From Simkaniaceae bacterium (lineage in GTDB: Bacteria; Chlamydiota; Chlamydiia; Chlamydiales; JACRBE01): DNA of 64,000 nucleotides. Each line of letters starts with the position of its first letter. Position 1 is the first letter of the stretch. Positions 15,835 through 25,608 of this stretch are shown here, piece by piece. Both the position numbers and the translations under genes were made by a program. The notes beneath the pieces were generated by a model that was given only the letters and a program-made list of their open reading frames with translations, did no database searches and was not told the DNA's origin. The DNA lies in assembly GCA_022763045.1 (NCBI GenBank), contig JALEGI010000020.1, positions 110,295-174,294 of the forward strand, written 5' to 3'.

Positions 15835-16743
15835 CTAGGGATGGCTAACTTCGTATTCCCAATTTTTTTCAATATTTTTAAATTGGGTGTCATTTGTAAC
15901 AATGGAGTTTCGAAAGTCAGATAATGCAGTATTTGTCTTATTGGGGTCGTGTTCACCAGCCACATCATAAACATTTTGGTAGGTCTTAATATTTTCCATC
16001 GCGTTGAATAGTGTATCACAGACCGTATGGTTGAATGCTTTATATGATTTATTGTTATTTAAATAATCACTAAGCATATATTTTGAGTTAAAAAGTGCTC
16101 CGAGGACATTTACAAAGCTTTTTCTGCCAGCATCAGCCCACGTTTGAATATCTGAATACTTAGTTGGGTCCAAAGATGATGGGTCATTTACTCTTTGATT
16201 GTTGGCATCTACTACTGTGTTATAAATATCCTCAGCTGTTTCTGTTTCTCCTGTCGGAGTGTTGCCCAAGCCAGCCCAGCTAAATTGTTCAGGCATCCCT
16301 GAGTCACCATTGTTTTGCGTGCAATAATCGCTTGCGCCAGTAAATTGATTGCTGATGAAGAGGTCAACCCCTTGAGCCAGAAAATCGAGAATATCTCCTT
16401 TGTTCAGATCCCCGAAATTCGACTGATAGTTGTTTGAGCCTTGGTCGATAAAATCATTACAGTACGTTCCAGCAACGCTCACTTGCGCCTCTAAATTGTC
16501 AAGCTTCGTAGCCGTGTTTTGTAAGAATGTATACATTGGCGATGAGTTTGGCAGTGAGTTGCTCATTTTTTGGATATCATGCGTGACATCAGTCATTTTA
16601 TCTTTGAGATCGGTGATATTGTCAGGCTTGTAGTTAAAAAAAGAGGTGAGAATTTGATCCCAGGCTTGAGAGTGGATAATATTGGCTCCGTTATCACCTG
16701 ATGAGGGGGCGGTATTTCCTGATGTAGGGCCATTAATCTGCAT
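15835..16743 (-). CDS. Hypothetical protein, possible type III secretion substrate
   Basis: 302 residues, not recognised. The N terminus is short, polar and rich in Gly, Ser, Asn and Pro (MQINGPTSGNTAPSSGDNGAN), as in many chlamydial type III substrates, and lacks a Sec signal. The body is likely helical with no membrane segment. The gene at 31153 has a similar layout: a GN-rich start, a YKP(D/G) helix region, and a D(L/Y)xKGDxxD segment (DLNKGDILD here, DYTKGDLYD there). Whether they are paralogues needs alignment. AGG-type SD precedes the ATG. Confidence 0.6.
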   Translation of the reverse strand: MQINGPTSGNTAPSSGDNGANIIHSQAWDQILTSFFNYKPDNITDLKDKMTDVTHDIQKMSNSLPNSSPMYTFLQNTATKLDNLEAQVSVAGTYCNDFIDQGSNNYQSNFGDLNKGDILDFLAQGVDLFISNQFTGASDYCTQNNGDSGMPEQFSWAGLGNTPTGETETAEDIYNTVVDANNQRVNDPSSLDPTKYSDIQTWADAGRKSFVNVLGALFNSKYMLSDYLNNNKSYKAFNHTVCDTLFNAMENIKTYQNVYDVAGEHDPNKTNTALSDFRNSIVTNDTQFKNIEKNWEYEVSHP

Positions 16744-16792
16744 ACATATTCCTTTTTACTACCTGTTAACATTTGGGTAAAAAGTTGTCGAG

Positions 16793-17098
16793 TTAGATAT
16801 TTCTCTTTAGCCACTGTAGGTAATTTTCAGATACTTCAGTTGGGGTGATCGCGCAGAGCTCTGCGACATCATAGCTGCCGCGCTTGTGAATGAGTGCATC
16901 AATTGCATCAAAGTGCTCTTTACGAGACTTGAGAATCACTTTTACCTCTGAGCTGCTCTCAATTTTTCCCTCCCACCAGTAGTGAGAAGTTACATTCGGG
17001 ATAACTGAGGCGCAAGCGATGAGCTTTTTTTCTAAGAGCTCATGAATAATTGCGTTTGCCTCTTTTTCTTGAGCGCATGTCCAAAAGAGATAAATCAT
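16793..17098 (-). CDS. cutA: CutA divalent cation tolerance protein
   Basis: 101 residues of the small trimeric CutA family, which binds divalent metals such as copper; the cell role is still loosely defined. Family features: EKKLIACASVIPNVTSHYWW followed by GKIESSSEVKVILKSR, and a C-terminal HSYDVAE-like block seen here as RGSYDVAELCAI. The start codon overlaps the priA stop, so it is in the priA transcript. In Chlamydia cutA lies near murC, so its place here next to priA is a local rearrangement. Confidence 0.94.
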   Translation of the reverse strand: MIYLFWTCAQEKEANAIIHELLEKKLIACASVIPNVTSHYWWEGKIESSSEVKVILKSRKEHFDAIDALIHKRGSYDVAELCAITPTEVSENYLQWLKRNI

Positions 17099-19305
17099 TA
17101 GAAATAGGTGCTAGTTGGGTTAATGTCGTAGAGAAGTTTCATTGGGCGTGGGGCGCTGAGCCTAGCGGCGAAATCTGAGATGGGAAACGGAGAGGGGCCT
17201 TTGACGAGGATGTGGTAGCGGAAGGTGTCTTTAATGCGGGCGTAGCCGCAGGGCTGCGGGGGAAAAATGGTGTAGGTGGAGGGGAGCTGATTGGCAAGAG
17301 CTGTTTGCAGCTTGGTGGAGTAGGTGCGCAGCGGCTCCTCTTCGGGCCCGGATAGGATAAAGCGGGCCATGTGAGAGTGTGGGGGGTAGTCGAAGAATTG
17401 CCTTGAGGCAATCTCTTCTTTATAGAAGGCGTCAAAGTCGGTGGCGGTGATAGCAAGATTATCGGGCACGTTGGTTTGGATGACCACTTCTCCTGGCAGA
17501 TCGGCTCTTCCAGAGCGGCCGGCAACTTGGGTGAGGAGCTGGTAGGCATACTCGTGGGAGCGAAAGTCGGGGATGTTGAGGGTTCCGTCAACAGAGAGAA
17601 TGCCTACGAGAGTTACGGAGGGGAAGTGCAGGCCTTTGGCGATCATTTGCGTGCCAATAAGAACGTCGGCTTTTCCAGAGCGAAACTGCTTGAAGAGCTT
17701 ATCGTGAGCTCCCTTGTGCCGGGTGGTATCTGCATCCATGCGCAGGGTGCGGATTTCGGGATAGACGGCAAGAAGGTTTTGCTCAATTTGCTGGGTGCCG
17801 GGACCGCGAAACTTGAGGGTGTCGTGCGATTTGCACGAGGGGCATGCAGTCGGCGGGCGCATGTTTGCTCCGCAGAGGTGGCAGCAGAGGAGATTTTCTT
17901 TGCGATGGAAGGTCATTGTCACATCGCAATGTTTGCACGAGACATTTTCGCCACAGCTTCCGCAGAGCTGTGTCGAGTAGGTGCCGCGGCGATTGAGAAA
18001 GAGAATCGTCTGCTCTCCCTTTGCGCAGCGGTCATTGATCTTTGAGAGTAGCAGCTCAGAAAAGGGGGAATAGTTTTTCAGCCGCTCGCGCTCAATTTTC
18101 ATATCAACGATGGTCATTTTTGGCAGCGAGCTTTTTGTGGCGCGGCGGGTGAGTTTATGGAGCTGGTACTTGCCCGACAATGCATTAGTGTAGGTCTCAA
18201 ACGCAGGAGTGGCGCTGCCGAGGGCGACAGTGGCGCCGGTGAGCTTGCCGCGTAAGATCGCAATGTCGCGCGCGTGGTAGCAGGGCATTTCATCGCTTTG
18301 CTTGTAGGAGCTCTCCTGCTCCTCATCAACGATAATGAGTCCGAGATTTTTCACTGGGGAAAATATGGCTGAGCGGGCGCCGACGACAACGGGGATCTCC
18401 CCTGAGCGAATCCGATGCCACGCATCGTAGCGCTCCCCATCTGAGAGGCGGTGGTGCAAAATTGCAATGCGACACTGCAGTCGCGATTTGAGCCGCTCAA
18501 TTGTCTGCGCCGTGAGGGCAATTTCGGGGACGAGTAAAATGGTGCCCATCCCCTTGTCGAGGTAGTGTTGAATCGCCTGCAGATAGATTTCTGTTTTTCC
18601 CGACCCTGTCACACCGTAGATCAGGTGCGTGCCACTGTTTTCTGTGATTCCTTTGAGAGCTGCTGCCTGCTCATCATTCAAAGTCTTTGGACGCGTTTGA
18701 AAAAACTCCTCATCGAGAAGCTCGCTGCGATCGACATGCACCTTTTGGCAGGTGAGAGCTCCCGACTTGATCAGCGAATCGATCGGTGAGCGCGAGACCT
18801 TCTCAAGAAGCTGCGAGAGAAACATTCCCTTCGGATTGACAAGCACCTCATCCAAGACAAGCGCCTGCTGCGGCTTTTTTTCGCGAAGCTCCTTGCAGAG
18901 CTCAGTGAGCTCAGTGAGCGATTTGGCGCGCTTGATAAAGAGCTGCTCCTTGGGCTTTGTGTTTTTACGCACCGAAGCTGGCATAATCGACTGCAAAATC
19001 TTGCGCTCAGGCGTCGCGTAGTAGCGCGCCATCCAGCGGGCGAGCTCCATCAGCTCCTTTGGAAGAGATTCAAGAACCTCCTTGATCGGCTGCACTTTTC
19101 CTTTGATCGCCGTGCGTTTGCGTACATGCAGTACCGTTGCCTTCAAAAGCTGCGAGCGCAGAGGAACAAGTACGCGCGTGCCCTGCTCAATGTTGCTGAG
19201 TAGGTCTTGGGGAATTCCATAGTCAAGGGGGCGCGTCGCGCGCTGATCAATGGCAACTGTTGCATAGGCTTGAAAGCTTAGAGCGCCTTCTTGATCATGT
19301 TCCAT
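17098..19305 (-). CDS. priA: PriA primosomal helicase
   Basis: 735 residues. Restarts stalled forks by loading the replicative helicase. N-terminal DNA-binding domain, then helicase lobe 1 with Walker A YGVTGSGKTEIYLQ and Walker B IIVDEEQESSYKQ (usual box DEEH, here DEEQ). Then come the zinc region of paired cysteines (CGSCGENVSCKHCD, CCHLCGANMRPPTACPSC) and lobe 2 with DVLIGTQMIAKGLHFP and QVAGRSGRADLPGEV. The coding start overlaps the 3' end of the upstream 232-residue gene by 28 nt. Confidence 0.96.
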   Translation of the reverse strand: MEHDQEGALSFQAYATVAIDQRATRPLDYGIPQDLLSNIEQGTRVLVPLRSQLLKATVLHVRKRTAIKGKVQPIKEVLESLPKELMELARWMARYYATPERKILQSIMPASVRKNTKPKEQLFIKRAKSLTELTELCKELREKKPQQALVLDEVLVNPKGMFLSQLLEKVSRSPIDSLIKSGALTCQKVHVDRSELLDEEFFQTRPKTLNDEQAAALKGITENSGTHLIYGVTGSGKTEIYLQAIQHYLDKGMGTILLVPEIALTAQTIERLKSRLQCRIAILHHRLSDGERYDAWHRIRSGEIPVVVGARSAIFSPVKNLGLIIVDEEQESSYKQSDEMPCYHARDIAILRGKLTGATVALGSATPAFETYTNALSGKYQLHKLTRRATKSSLPKMTIVDMKIERERLKNYSPFSELLLSKINDRCAKGEQTILFLNRRGTYSTQLCGSCGENVSCKHCDVTMTFHRKENLLCCHLCGANMRPPTACPSCKSHDTLKFRGPGTQQIEQNLLAVYPEIRTLRMDADTTRHKGAHDKLFKQFRSGKADVLIGTQMIAKGLHFPSVTLVGILSVDGTLNIPDFRSHEYAYQLLTQVAGRSGRADLPGEVVIQTNVPDNLAITATDFDAFYKEEIASRQFFDYPPHSHMARFILSGPEEEPLRTYSTKLQTALANQLPSTYTIFPPQPCGYARIKDTFRYHILVKGPSPFPISDFAARLSAPRPMKLLYDINPTSTYF

Positions 19306-19976
19306 AGGCCTCGCTTGAGCAGGGGATCTTTTTCATAGAGTGACAGGTCGGGAAGCACAAGGGTTTTCACCTTCAGTAGCTGGCGATTTTTCTCATCAAA
19401 GTGGGTTAAGAGATTGGGCATTTTCCAAAGGGCAATATCGGGAATCAAAATCAGCTTGAGGTGCTCGGCAGACAAGACAGTATCCCAGCGATTTTCCCTC
19501 TCGTAAATGCCAATATCGATCACCCTTGAGGGACCAAAGCGTCGATCGACAGCGTGAGAGAGTGCGTGGAGCAGGCGCGCATGTCCGCGCAGCTCAGCTG
19601 TCACAAAGAGGGGAATATCTGGCACAAAGCTCTTGTCTTTCCAAGCGCTTGCAATTTTGCGCGCATTGCGGTCATCGAGCGGCTTGGGGTGAATGAATAA
19701 ATCGGGCAGCGCTGCTGCCATCATCTTGCGCATGGCGCTCATGTCATCTTGCTCGGGCTTTGGAGCCTTTTCAAGCTCCACTTTTACCTTTGGCTGCGGA
19801 ATCGGTTTAGGTTTAGGAGGTGGAGGAGGAGGCGGGCTGATCTTGAGCTGTGGCGCGGGCTTTGGTTTTGGAATTGGCGCGCTTTTCACAACAGGTCGCG
19901 AAGTGAGGATGTATTTTTTTTTCTGCCTCATGTTTTCCAAAAAGGCAATTGCGCTGTCAATTAAAGGGTCGGCCAT
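19278..19976 (-). CDS. Proline-rich protein upstream of priA
   Basis: 232 residues, not a named family. Residues about 28-75 are an extended Pro/Lys linker (KPKPAP, PPPPPPPKPKPIP, QPKVKVE) between a short N-terminal helix and a folded C-terminal domain from about residue 85, which contains PLFVTAELRGHARLLHALSHAV and LKLILIPDIALWK. No membrane segment. Chlamydia also has a hypothetical gene adjacent to priA; I infer this may be its counterpart. The overlap with priA suggests co-translation. Confidence 0.65.
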   Translation of the reverse strand: MADPLIDSAIAFLENMRQKKKYILTSRPVVKSAPIPKPKPAPQLKISPPPPPPPKPKPIPQPKVKVELEKAPKPEQDDMSAMRKMMAAALPDLFIHPKPLDDRNARKIASAWKDKSFVPDIPLFVTAELRGHARLLHALSHAVDRRFGPSRVIDIGIYERENRWDTVLSAEHLKLILIPDIALWKMPNLLTHFDEKNRQLLKVKTLVLPDLSLYEKDPLLKRGLWNMIKKAL

Positions 19977-20103
19977 AGGATCTAGCTTAAATCATCGTAG
20001 CCCATTGTGTCAATGTGAAGCAGACGTCTAAAAATATCTCTTAAATTGACTAAATAATTTCAATATAGTAAATCTACATACTATTTAAATAAAGGTGTAT
20101 ATT

Positions 20104-20922
20104 ATGCAAAGAGTAATGATGGGTGGAGCTGCGCTAGCTGGAGGTTTTGCAGCACAAAGGTTTTTGAGCAGGGTTTCAGAGGAACATAGCCTAGTCTCAG
20201 AAGAGGCTAGAGGTTCCTATAGCGCTAGAGTTATTAGGGCTGCCGTCGCTGGTTTTTTTACTGAGCGCGCTCAACTTGTTATGCAGATGCCCTCAAGACA
20301 ATACTGCGAGAGAAAAGAAAAGTCCCCAAAAGATGATTGGAAAGCAACGACTAAGCCAGATGAGACCTCGTATGCACTACGCGCATTGCGTTATGCGCAT
20401 AGTCCTGGAGGTTCGGCTGTATACAGTGTACAAAATGAGGGTGGTAGAATTACCTATCCCTTCCATGGGGGGATCCGCTCTTTGGACAGTATAGAGCCGT
20501 GGAGAAATATTTTTAGCGGAAATTCTATCCGCTGTTTTAAGACATTCACCTCTGAAGGTGATGCATCTGTTGTCCTTACTGGAACAACAGATCCAAGCAA
20601 ATGTGTCGATTTTTTTGAACAGTTGTTAGCCGATACTGTTCGCCTTATGAAAATTAATCCATTTCTCGAAAGACGCTATATGCATCCACTTGAGGAGCAT
20701 CGACTTTTTAAGTGCGAAATTTTAGTACATGAAACACTCGAAACACCTGAAGCTGCAAAGCGCAATCTCCGTTCTGTTTCCCGTAGTTTCGTAAGAACGG
20801 CTGAATTAGAAAAAGATGGGAAGCCAAATTTTGTTGTGTGTATTAAGGGTGGAAAGATGAAGCGGGATGCAGTAGTTCTTGGTACGCAAGATAATCAGGT
20901 GTGTTCCAAGCTTTCAACCTAA
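20104..20922 (+). CDS. Hypothetical protein, 272 residues
   Basis: Not recognised. Starts at the ATG at 20104 (MQRVMMGGAALAGGFAAQRFL) with AAAGG upstream; an ATG at 20095 is possible. The first 20 residues are small and hydrophobic, perhaps one short membrane segment, and the rest is soluble and basic. AT-rich upstream region. The 3' end overlaps the convergent ftsY gene by 9 nt. Apparently lineage-specific, sitting at the junction of the two blocks conserved with Chlamydia. Confidence 0.6.
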   Translation: MQRVMMGGAALAGGFAAQRFLSRVSEEHSLVSEEARGSYSARVIRAAVAGFFTERAQLVMQMPSRQYCERKEKSPKDDWKATTKPDETSYALRALRYAHSPGGSAVYSVQNEGGRITYPFHGGIRSLDSIEPWRNIFSGNSIRCFKTFTSEGDASVVLTGTTDPSKCVDFFEQLLADTVRLMKINPFLERRYMHPLEEHRLFKCEILVHETLETPEAAKRNLRSVSRSFVRTAELEKDGKPNFVVCIKGGKMKRDAVVLGTQDNQVCSKLST

Positions 20923-21759
20923 AAGATCGTCTAGGTATGAGTCAATAGCGAAGGGGTGCAAATCTTTGTCTCCTTCGCCAATTCCAACCCACTGTATGGG
21001 AATTCCCATCTCGCGGTAGATCGCCAGAACAACACCACCCTTTGACGAGCCATCCATTTTTGTCAGGGCAATGCCTGTCAGGGGCGCCGAGGCGTTGAAT
21101 ATTTTTGCCTGCTCAACGGCGCTCTGACCTAGAGTCGCGTCAATGACCAAAATCGTCTCTTGAGGCGCGGCGACGCGGCGCATCTTCTCAAGCTCTTTCA
21201 TTAGATCGCTTTTTGACTCAAGCCGGCCGGCTGTGTCGGCAATGACCATGTCGTAGCCGCCCGCTTTTGCCTTGGCAACGGCGTCAAAGAGAACAGCTGA
21301 GGGATCGCCACCATGGCGCCCCTTCACAATCTCAACGCCTGTGCGCTCTGCCCAAATTTCGAGCTGCTCGACAGCTGCGGCGCGGAAGGTGTCACCTGCA
21401 GCGAGCAGCACCTTTTTCCCTTGGCGCTTGTAGTGGAGCGCAAGCTTGGCGCAGGTAGTCGTTTTGCCCGAGCCGTTAATTCCAACCATGAGAATCACAT
21501 GGGGGCTACCCTTTTCTTCTGGTGTCACCTTTGGTGGTACTGAGAGCACCTCGTGCGCCCACGCGCGCATCTCTTCAATGCTCGCCTTCTTTGTTTTTCG
21601 AATGCGCTCAATGCACTCGCTCACGCAGGTAGATCCAAGGTCTGCCTCGTACAAGATTTCCTCGAGCTCTTCGAGAGTCTCCTCTGAGAGGGGTTTGGAA
21701 AAAACGCGCTTGAGTTTTCCAGCTAAAACGCCGGCAATTTTTTTGAAAAACTTGAACAT
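20914..21759 (-). CDS. ftsY: FtsY, signal recognition particle receptor
   Basis: 281 residues from the ATG at 21759 ([10 protein letters not shown]). SRP receptor GTPase that docks ribosome-SRP complexes at the inner membrane. N domain helices first, then the G domain: G1 [28 protein letters not shown]3 [17 protein letters not shown]4 [10 protein letters not shown]. It lacks the long acidic A domain of E. coli FtsY, as is usual outside proteobacteria. Next to sucC, divergent, as in Chlamydia. Confidence 0.96.
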   Translation of the reverse strand: MFKFFKKIAGVLAGKLKRVFSKPLSEETLEELEEILYEADLGSTCVSECIERIRKTKKASIEEMRAWAHEVLSVPPKVTPEEKGSPHVILMVGINGSGKTTTCAKLALHYKRQGKKVLLAAGDTFRAAAVEQLEIWAERTGVEIVKGRHGGDPSAVLFDAVAKAKAGGYDMVIADTAGRLESKSDLMKELEKMRRVAAPQETILVIDATLGQSAVEQAKIFNASAPLTGIALTKMDGSSKGGVVLAIYREMGIPIQWVGIGEGDKDLHPFAIDSYLDDLLG

Positions 21760-21819
21760 AATGGGTGAATCAATGATAAATAAAGAGAGCCTATCGCACA
21801 ACCTTTTTGGAGTTTTTTC

Positions 21820-22977
21820 ATGAATACCCACGAGTTTCAGGCAAAAGAGGTCTTAAAACGCTACGGAATTCCCGTGCCTGAGTATGGCGTTGCCTCAACA
21901 GTTGATGATGCTAAAAACGTCGTTGATTTGATGAAGCTCGACCAGGCAGTTGTTAAAATTCAGGTACATGCGGGTGGCCGTGGAAAGGCAGGTGGCGTAA
22001 AAATTGCCAAGAGCAAAGAGGAGATCATCTCGATTGCCCAAGAGCTACTGGGGATGAAAATGGTCAATAACCAGACCGGTCCGCAGGGTGTAACGGCACA
22101 TCAAATTTTGATTACAGCGCTCACTGACATCGAAAAAGAGTACTACATCGGCGCGATCATCGACCGAGAAAACGCGCAGCCAATTTTGATCGCCTCGCCT
22201 GAGGGTGGGATGGATATCGAAGAGGTGGCTGTCAAAATGCCCGAAAAAATTCTTAAAATTCCAATTCAGCTCAATGGAAAGCTCAGAGGCTATGAGCTCA
22301 TTCGCTTAGCCAAATTCATGGGTTGGCACGGAGATACGGCCAAAGTGGGCATGAAAATTGGCGCAGGCATTGCCAAGGCCTTTTTGGATACCGACGCCTC
22401 GCTTCTTGAAATCAACCCCCTATGTCTTACAAAAACGGGAGAGCTCCAGGCAGTTGATGCCAAGCTCAGCATTGATGAAAATGCCCTCTTTCGTCAGCCC
22501 AACCTTGCTGACTACTACGACGCCTCACAGGTTCCTGAAAATGAGCGCGACGCTCACGAGCACGAGCTTGCCTATATCGCCCTTGAGGGCAATATTGGCT
22601 GCATGGTCAATGGCGCGGGACTTGCGATGGCAACAATGGATGTGATTCACCACTATGGTGGGACGCCAGCGAACTTTCTCGATGTTGGCGGAGGAGCGAG
22701 CAAAGAAAAAGTCGCTGCAGGCTTTCGCATCATATTAAGTGATAAAAATGTGAAGGGGATCCTCGTCAACATATTCGGTGGCATCATGAACTGCGCAACG
22801 ATTGCAGAGGGTGTGATTGCCGCAGCCAAAGAGGATGAAATTCCCGTTCCACTTGTTGTGCGCCTTGAGGGGACCAATGTGGAAGAGGGGAGGCGGCTTT
22901 TAAGAGAATCAGGACTTAAAATTATTCCCGCTGAAGATCTTTCCGATGCGGCGCAAAAAATTGTAAAGGCGATCTAA
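21820..22977 (+). CDS. sucC: Succinyl-CoA synthetase beta subunit
   Basis: 385 residues. ATP-grasp subunit of the TCA cycle enzyme that makes succinate and ATP/GTP from succinyl-CoA. Start [20 protein letters not shown] is classic; [17 protein letters not shown] is the nucleotide-binding region; [18 protein letters not shown] and [13 protein letters not shown] the CoA-ligase domain. The stop codon overlaps the sucD start (TAATG). Confidence 0.97.
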   Translation: MNTHEFQAKEVLKRYGIPVPEYGVASTVDDAKNVVDLMKLDQAVVKIQVHAGGRGKAGGVKIAKSKEEIISIAQELLGMKMVNNQTGPQGVTAHQILITALTDIEKEYYIGAIIDRENAQPILIASPEGGMDIEEVAVKMPEKILKIPIQLNGKLRGYELIRLAKFMGWHGDTAKVGMKIGAGIAKAFLDTDASLLEINPLCLTKTGELQAVDAKLSIDENALFRQPNLADYYDASQVPENERDAHEHELAYIALEGNIGCMVNGAGLAMATMDVIHHYGGTPANFLDVGGGASKEKVAAGFRIILSDKNVKGILVNIFGGIMNCATIAEGVIAAAKEDEIPVPLVVRLEGTNVEEGRRLLRESGLKIIPAEDLSDAAQKIVKAI

Positions 22978-23852
22978 TGGCAATTTTGACCGATAAAAAA
23001 ACACGCATCATCACCCAAGGAATCTCGGGCAAATCGGGCCGTTTTCACACAGAGCAGTGCATCATGTATGGCTCGAATTTTGTCGGCGGAGTGACTCCTG
23101 GAAAAGGGGGCATGGAGATTTTAGGTCTACCCGTTTTTGACACCGTTTTAGAGGCAAAAGAGAAGGTTAAGCCCGACGCCACGCTACTTTTTGTTCCCCC
23201 TCCCTTTGCCGCCGATTCGATTTTAGAGGCAGAAGATGCCGGCATCCCCTTGATTGTGTGCATTACAGAGGGTATTCCCATTCGCGATATGCTAGAGGTC
23301 TCGCAGGTCATGCGCAAATCAAAGACCTCACGCCTCATAGGCCCCAACTGCCCCGGACTGATGACGCCAGGCGAGTGCAAAATGGGCATCATGCCCGGCT
23401 ACATTGCAAAGCGCGGAAAGGTAGGAATTGTCTCCAAATCGGGAACCCTCACCTATGAGGCCGTTTGGCAAACGACACAACTTGGCCTTGGCCAATCGAG
23501 CTGTGTCGGCATCGGCGGAGATCCGCTGAATGGAACAAACTTTATTGATATCCTCGAGCTTTTTGAAAAAGATCCTGAAACTGAGGCAATTTTGCTCATC
23601 GGTGAAATTGGCGGACAGGCAGAAGAGGAGGCGGCTGCGTGGATTGGGGAAAATTGCTCAAAGCCCGTCGCTGCATTTGTTGCAGGAAAGACTGCGCCTC
23701 CAGGTAGACGCATGGGCCACGCTGGGGCGATTGTTTCAGGGGGAAGCGGCACAGCAGAGGCGAAAATTGAAGCGCTCAAAAAGCACGGCGCAGTGATTGC
23801 TGAAACACCCGCTGACATGGGCGATGCGGTGAAGCGAGCGCTCGGCAAGTGA
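22977..23852 (+). CDS. sucD: Succinyl-CoA synthetase alpha subunit
   Basis: 291 residues. Carries the phosphohistidine: [17 protein letters not shown] around residue 245. CoA-binding Rossmann part at the N terminus ([16 protein letters not shown]) and [22 protein letters not shown] in the middle. Forms the complex with SucC. The following GTG start overlaps its stop, tying the M50 protease gene to the suc operon. Confidence 0.97.
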   Translation: MAILTDKKTRIITQGISGKSGRFHTEQCIMYGSNFVGGVTPGKGGMEILGLPVFDTVLEAKEKVKPDATLLFVPPPFAADSILEAEDAGIPLIVCITEGIPIRDMLEVSQVMRKSKTSRLIGPNCPGLMTPGECKMGIMPGYIAKRGKVGIVSKSGTLTYEAVWQTTQLGLGQSSCVGIGGDPLNGTNFIDILELFEKDPETEAILLIGEIGGQAEEEAAAWIGENCSKPVAAFVAGKTAPPGRRMGHAGAIVSGGSGTAEAKIEALKKHGAVIAETPADMGDAVKRALGK

Positions 23853-24970
23853 AAATCCCCCTGCGCATCTCATTTACCTTCTTTCTCACAGCTGGCCTCA
23901 TCGGCTTTCTCAGCACAGGCACCCTTATTGGGACCCTCATTTGGATCGGCATCATCTTTGTTTCAATTCTCGTTCACGAGTATGGCCACGCTCTAGCCTC
24001 TTACTACTTTGGTCAACAGCCGCGCATCGAGCTTGTCGCCTTTGGTGGACTGACGATTCCCTCAGGCCCCCGCCTGAAATTGTGGAAAGAGTTTATCGTC
24101 GTCTTTTGCGGCCCGCTCTTTGGCTTTTGTCTCTATATTATCGCTCAACTGCTGCTCAACGCTCAGCTCACAGAAAATCTGCTTGTGATCAATATCCTGC
24201 GCGTCTTTAGCATCATCAATCTCTTTTGGACTATCGTTAACCTCCTCCCCGTTATCCCCCTTGATGGTGGCCAGCTCCTGCGCATCATTATGGAGGGAAT
24301 TTTCGGTATTAAAGGGGTGCGCTACGCCCTTGCAGTTGGCATGATCCTCTCACTTACCTTGGGGCTACTCACCATTGCCTACGGCGCCATTATTCTCGCA
24401 ATTCTTTTTTTCCTCTTTGCCTTTCAAAACTTTGAAATGTTTCGCCAGACGCGCAACATCTCCCAGCACGATAACGACGATGACTTAAAGCTTGAGCTTG
24501 CCAAAGCAGAAAAGCTCTTTGTCATGGGAGAGAAAGAGGAGGCGGGGCGACTTTTTACCCACCTGCGAAACGAATCGAAAGAGGGGATCCTCTACATGTG
24601 CGCCACAGAGTATCTTTCCCAAATTGCCATGGAAAAGCGTGACTTTCAGGAGGCCTACAACCTGCTCCTCTCTATCGAGGATAACCTCTCCGATGAGGGA
24701 AAGTGTCTGCTCAACAATGTCGCATTTGAAGTCCAAGATTATGAGCGCGTGGCAAAGCTTTCAGGCTTTTGCTACCAAACCTACCCCTCATTTGATGTTG
24801 CATTGCACGCAGCGAAGGCGTGCGCTCTCATGGGCGACTTGAAATCGACAATCGGTTGGCTCAAATCGAGTCTCACCTACGAAACTGAGAGTCTACAAGA
24901 GATTATCAAAGATGCCTCCTTTGATAACTTGAGAGATGATCCCGAGTTTTTGAAATTTACTCAGGATTAA
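23849..24970 (+). CDS. M50 family site-2-type membrane metalloprotease with TPR-like tail
   Basis: 373 residues from a GTG at 23849. Several membrane segments fill about residues 1-190. Zinc ligands: HEYGH in [14 protein letters not shown] (about residue 43), and the third ligand in [15 protein letters not shown] (about 135). This is the SpoIVFB/rhomboid-like short M50 class without PDZ. The cytosolic tail (residues 200-373) is helical and repeat-like ([29 protein letters not shown]), suggesting TPR units that may bind a partner. Substrate unknown; it lies between sucD and the region of htrA, so an envelope-stress role is a reasonable guess. Confidence 0.88.
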   Translation: MKIPLRISFTFFLTAGLIGFLSTGTLIGTLIWIGIIFVSILVHEYGHALASYYFGQQPRIELVAFGGLTIPSGPRLKLWKEFIVVFCGPLFGFCLYIIAQLLLNAQLTENLLVINILRVFSIINLFWTIVNLLPVIPLDGGQLLRIIMEGIFGIKGVRYALAVGMILSLTLGLLTIAYGAIILAILFFLFAFQNFEMFRQTRNISQHDNDDDLKLELAKAEKLFVMGEKEEAGRLFTHLRNESKEGILYMCATEYLSQIAMEKRDFQEAYNLLLSIEDNLSDEGKCLLNNVAFEVQDYERVAKLSGFCYQTYPSFDVALHAAKACALMGDLKSTIGWLKSSLTYETESLQEIIKDASFDNLRDDPEFLKFTQD

Positions 24971-25563
24971 AGTTCACTACATAGGGCTTTAGAAATTTCC
25001 TTAGCTGAAAAATCCAATGCTGTTTGTAAATCTGACGGCAGGCCTGCAATTGTTTTATAGGCTACCCAAAGTTTAGAAAGACTCAGCGTCGGATCATTCA
25101 TAGCAGGACTGTAGCAAAGAAGCGGATTAAAAAACGTCATCTTATCTTCTATACACGGGTTTCCAGGATCTCGTGCGATAAACGTGTCATAGCATTTTCT
25201 AACAAGAGCCGTGTAGTCATTATGTGGAGGCATTTCCCCCTTTTCTAATTCATTTCTTAGATCTTTTTCAGCCTCTTTACTTGGGTAAAACATGACCCGT
25301 GGCCCCTTCAAGAGTGCAACGTAAAAGCCCCGCTCAAGCTTGAGCGATCTCGCGATAATTTCGCCCGCTTGCCAAATAGTGATGCGATATTTGGTTCTTG
25401 GCGGATCATCTACAGAGCCCCGTGGAAGGAAGTCATAAAGATCGATTCGTCTTCCCGCTGTGAGCCGATTCGTTGTTCCTTGACCACGTGCATTTGTGAT
25501 GCTGACCCGAAATGTTAGATCTGGTGTGTTGTTGCAAATAGGATTGGTGAGTTCAACAGCCAT
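24967..25563 (-). CDS. Hypothetical protein, 198 residues
   Basis: Not recognised. Soluble, six cysteines, no signal peptide; starts MAVELTNPICNNTPDLTFRV with a beta-rich first half (YRITIWQAGEIIARSLKLERGFYVALL) and a helical end. Overlaps the M50 stop by 4 nt on the opposite strand. It follows htrA on the same strand with 45 nt between, so it may be read from the htrA transcript. Confidence 0.6.
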   Translation of the reverse strand: MAVELTNPICNNTPDLTFRVSITNARGQGTTNRLTAGRRIDLYDFLPRGSVDDPPRTKYRITIWQAGEIIARSLKLERGFYVALLKGPRVMFYPSKEAEKDLRNELEKGEMPPHNDYTALVRKCYDTFIARDPGNPCIEDKMTFFNPLLCYSPAMNDPTLSLSKLWVAYKTIAGLPSDLQTALDFSAKEISKALCSEL

Positions 25564-25608
25564 GATTGCTCTTCATGCGGAGGAGCGCTGGGCTCCTCCG
25601 TAGTGGGG

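Noticed and set aside
19693..20031. Plus-strand open frame rich in Gly and Phe across the proline-rich gene
   Set aside because: It is the complement of the Pro/Lys linker of the minus-strand gene; no SD, and the glycine run is a by-product of CC-rich codons.
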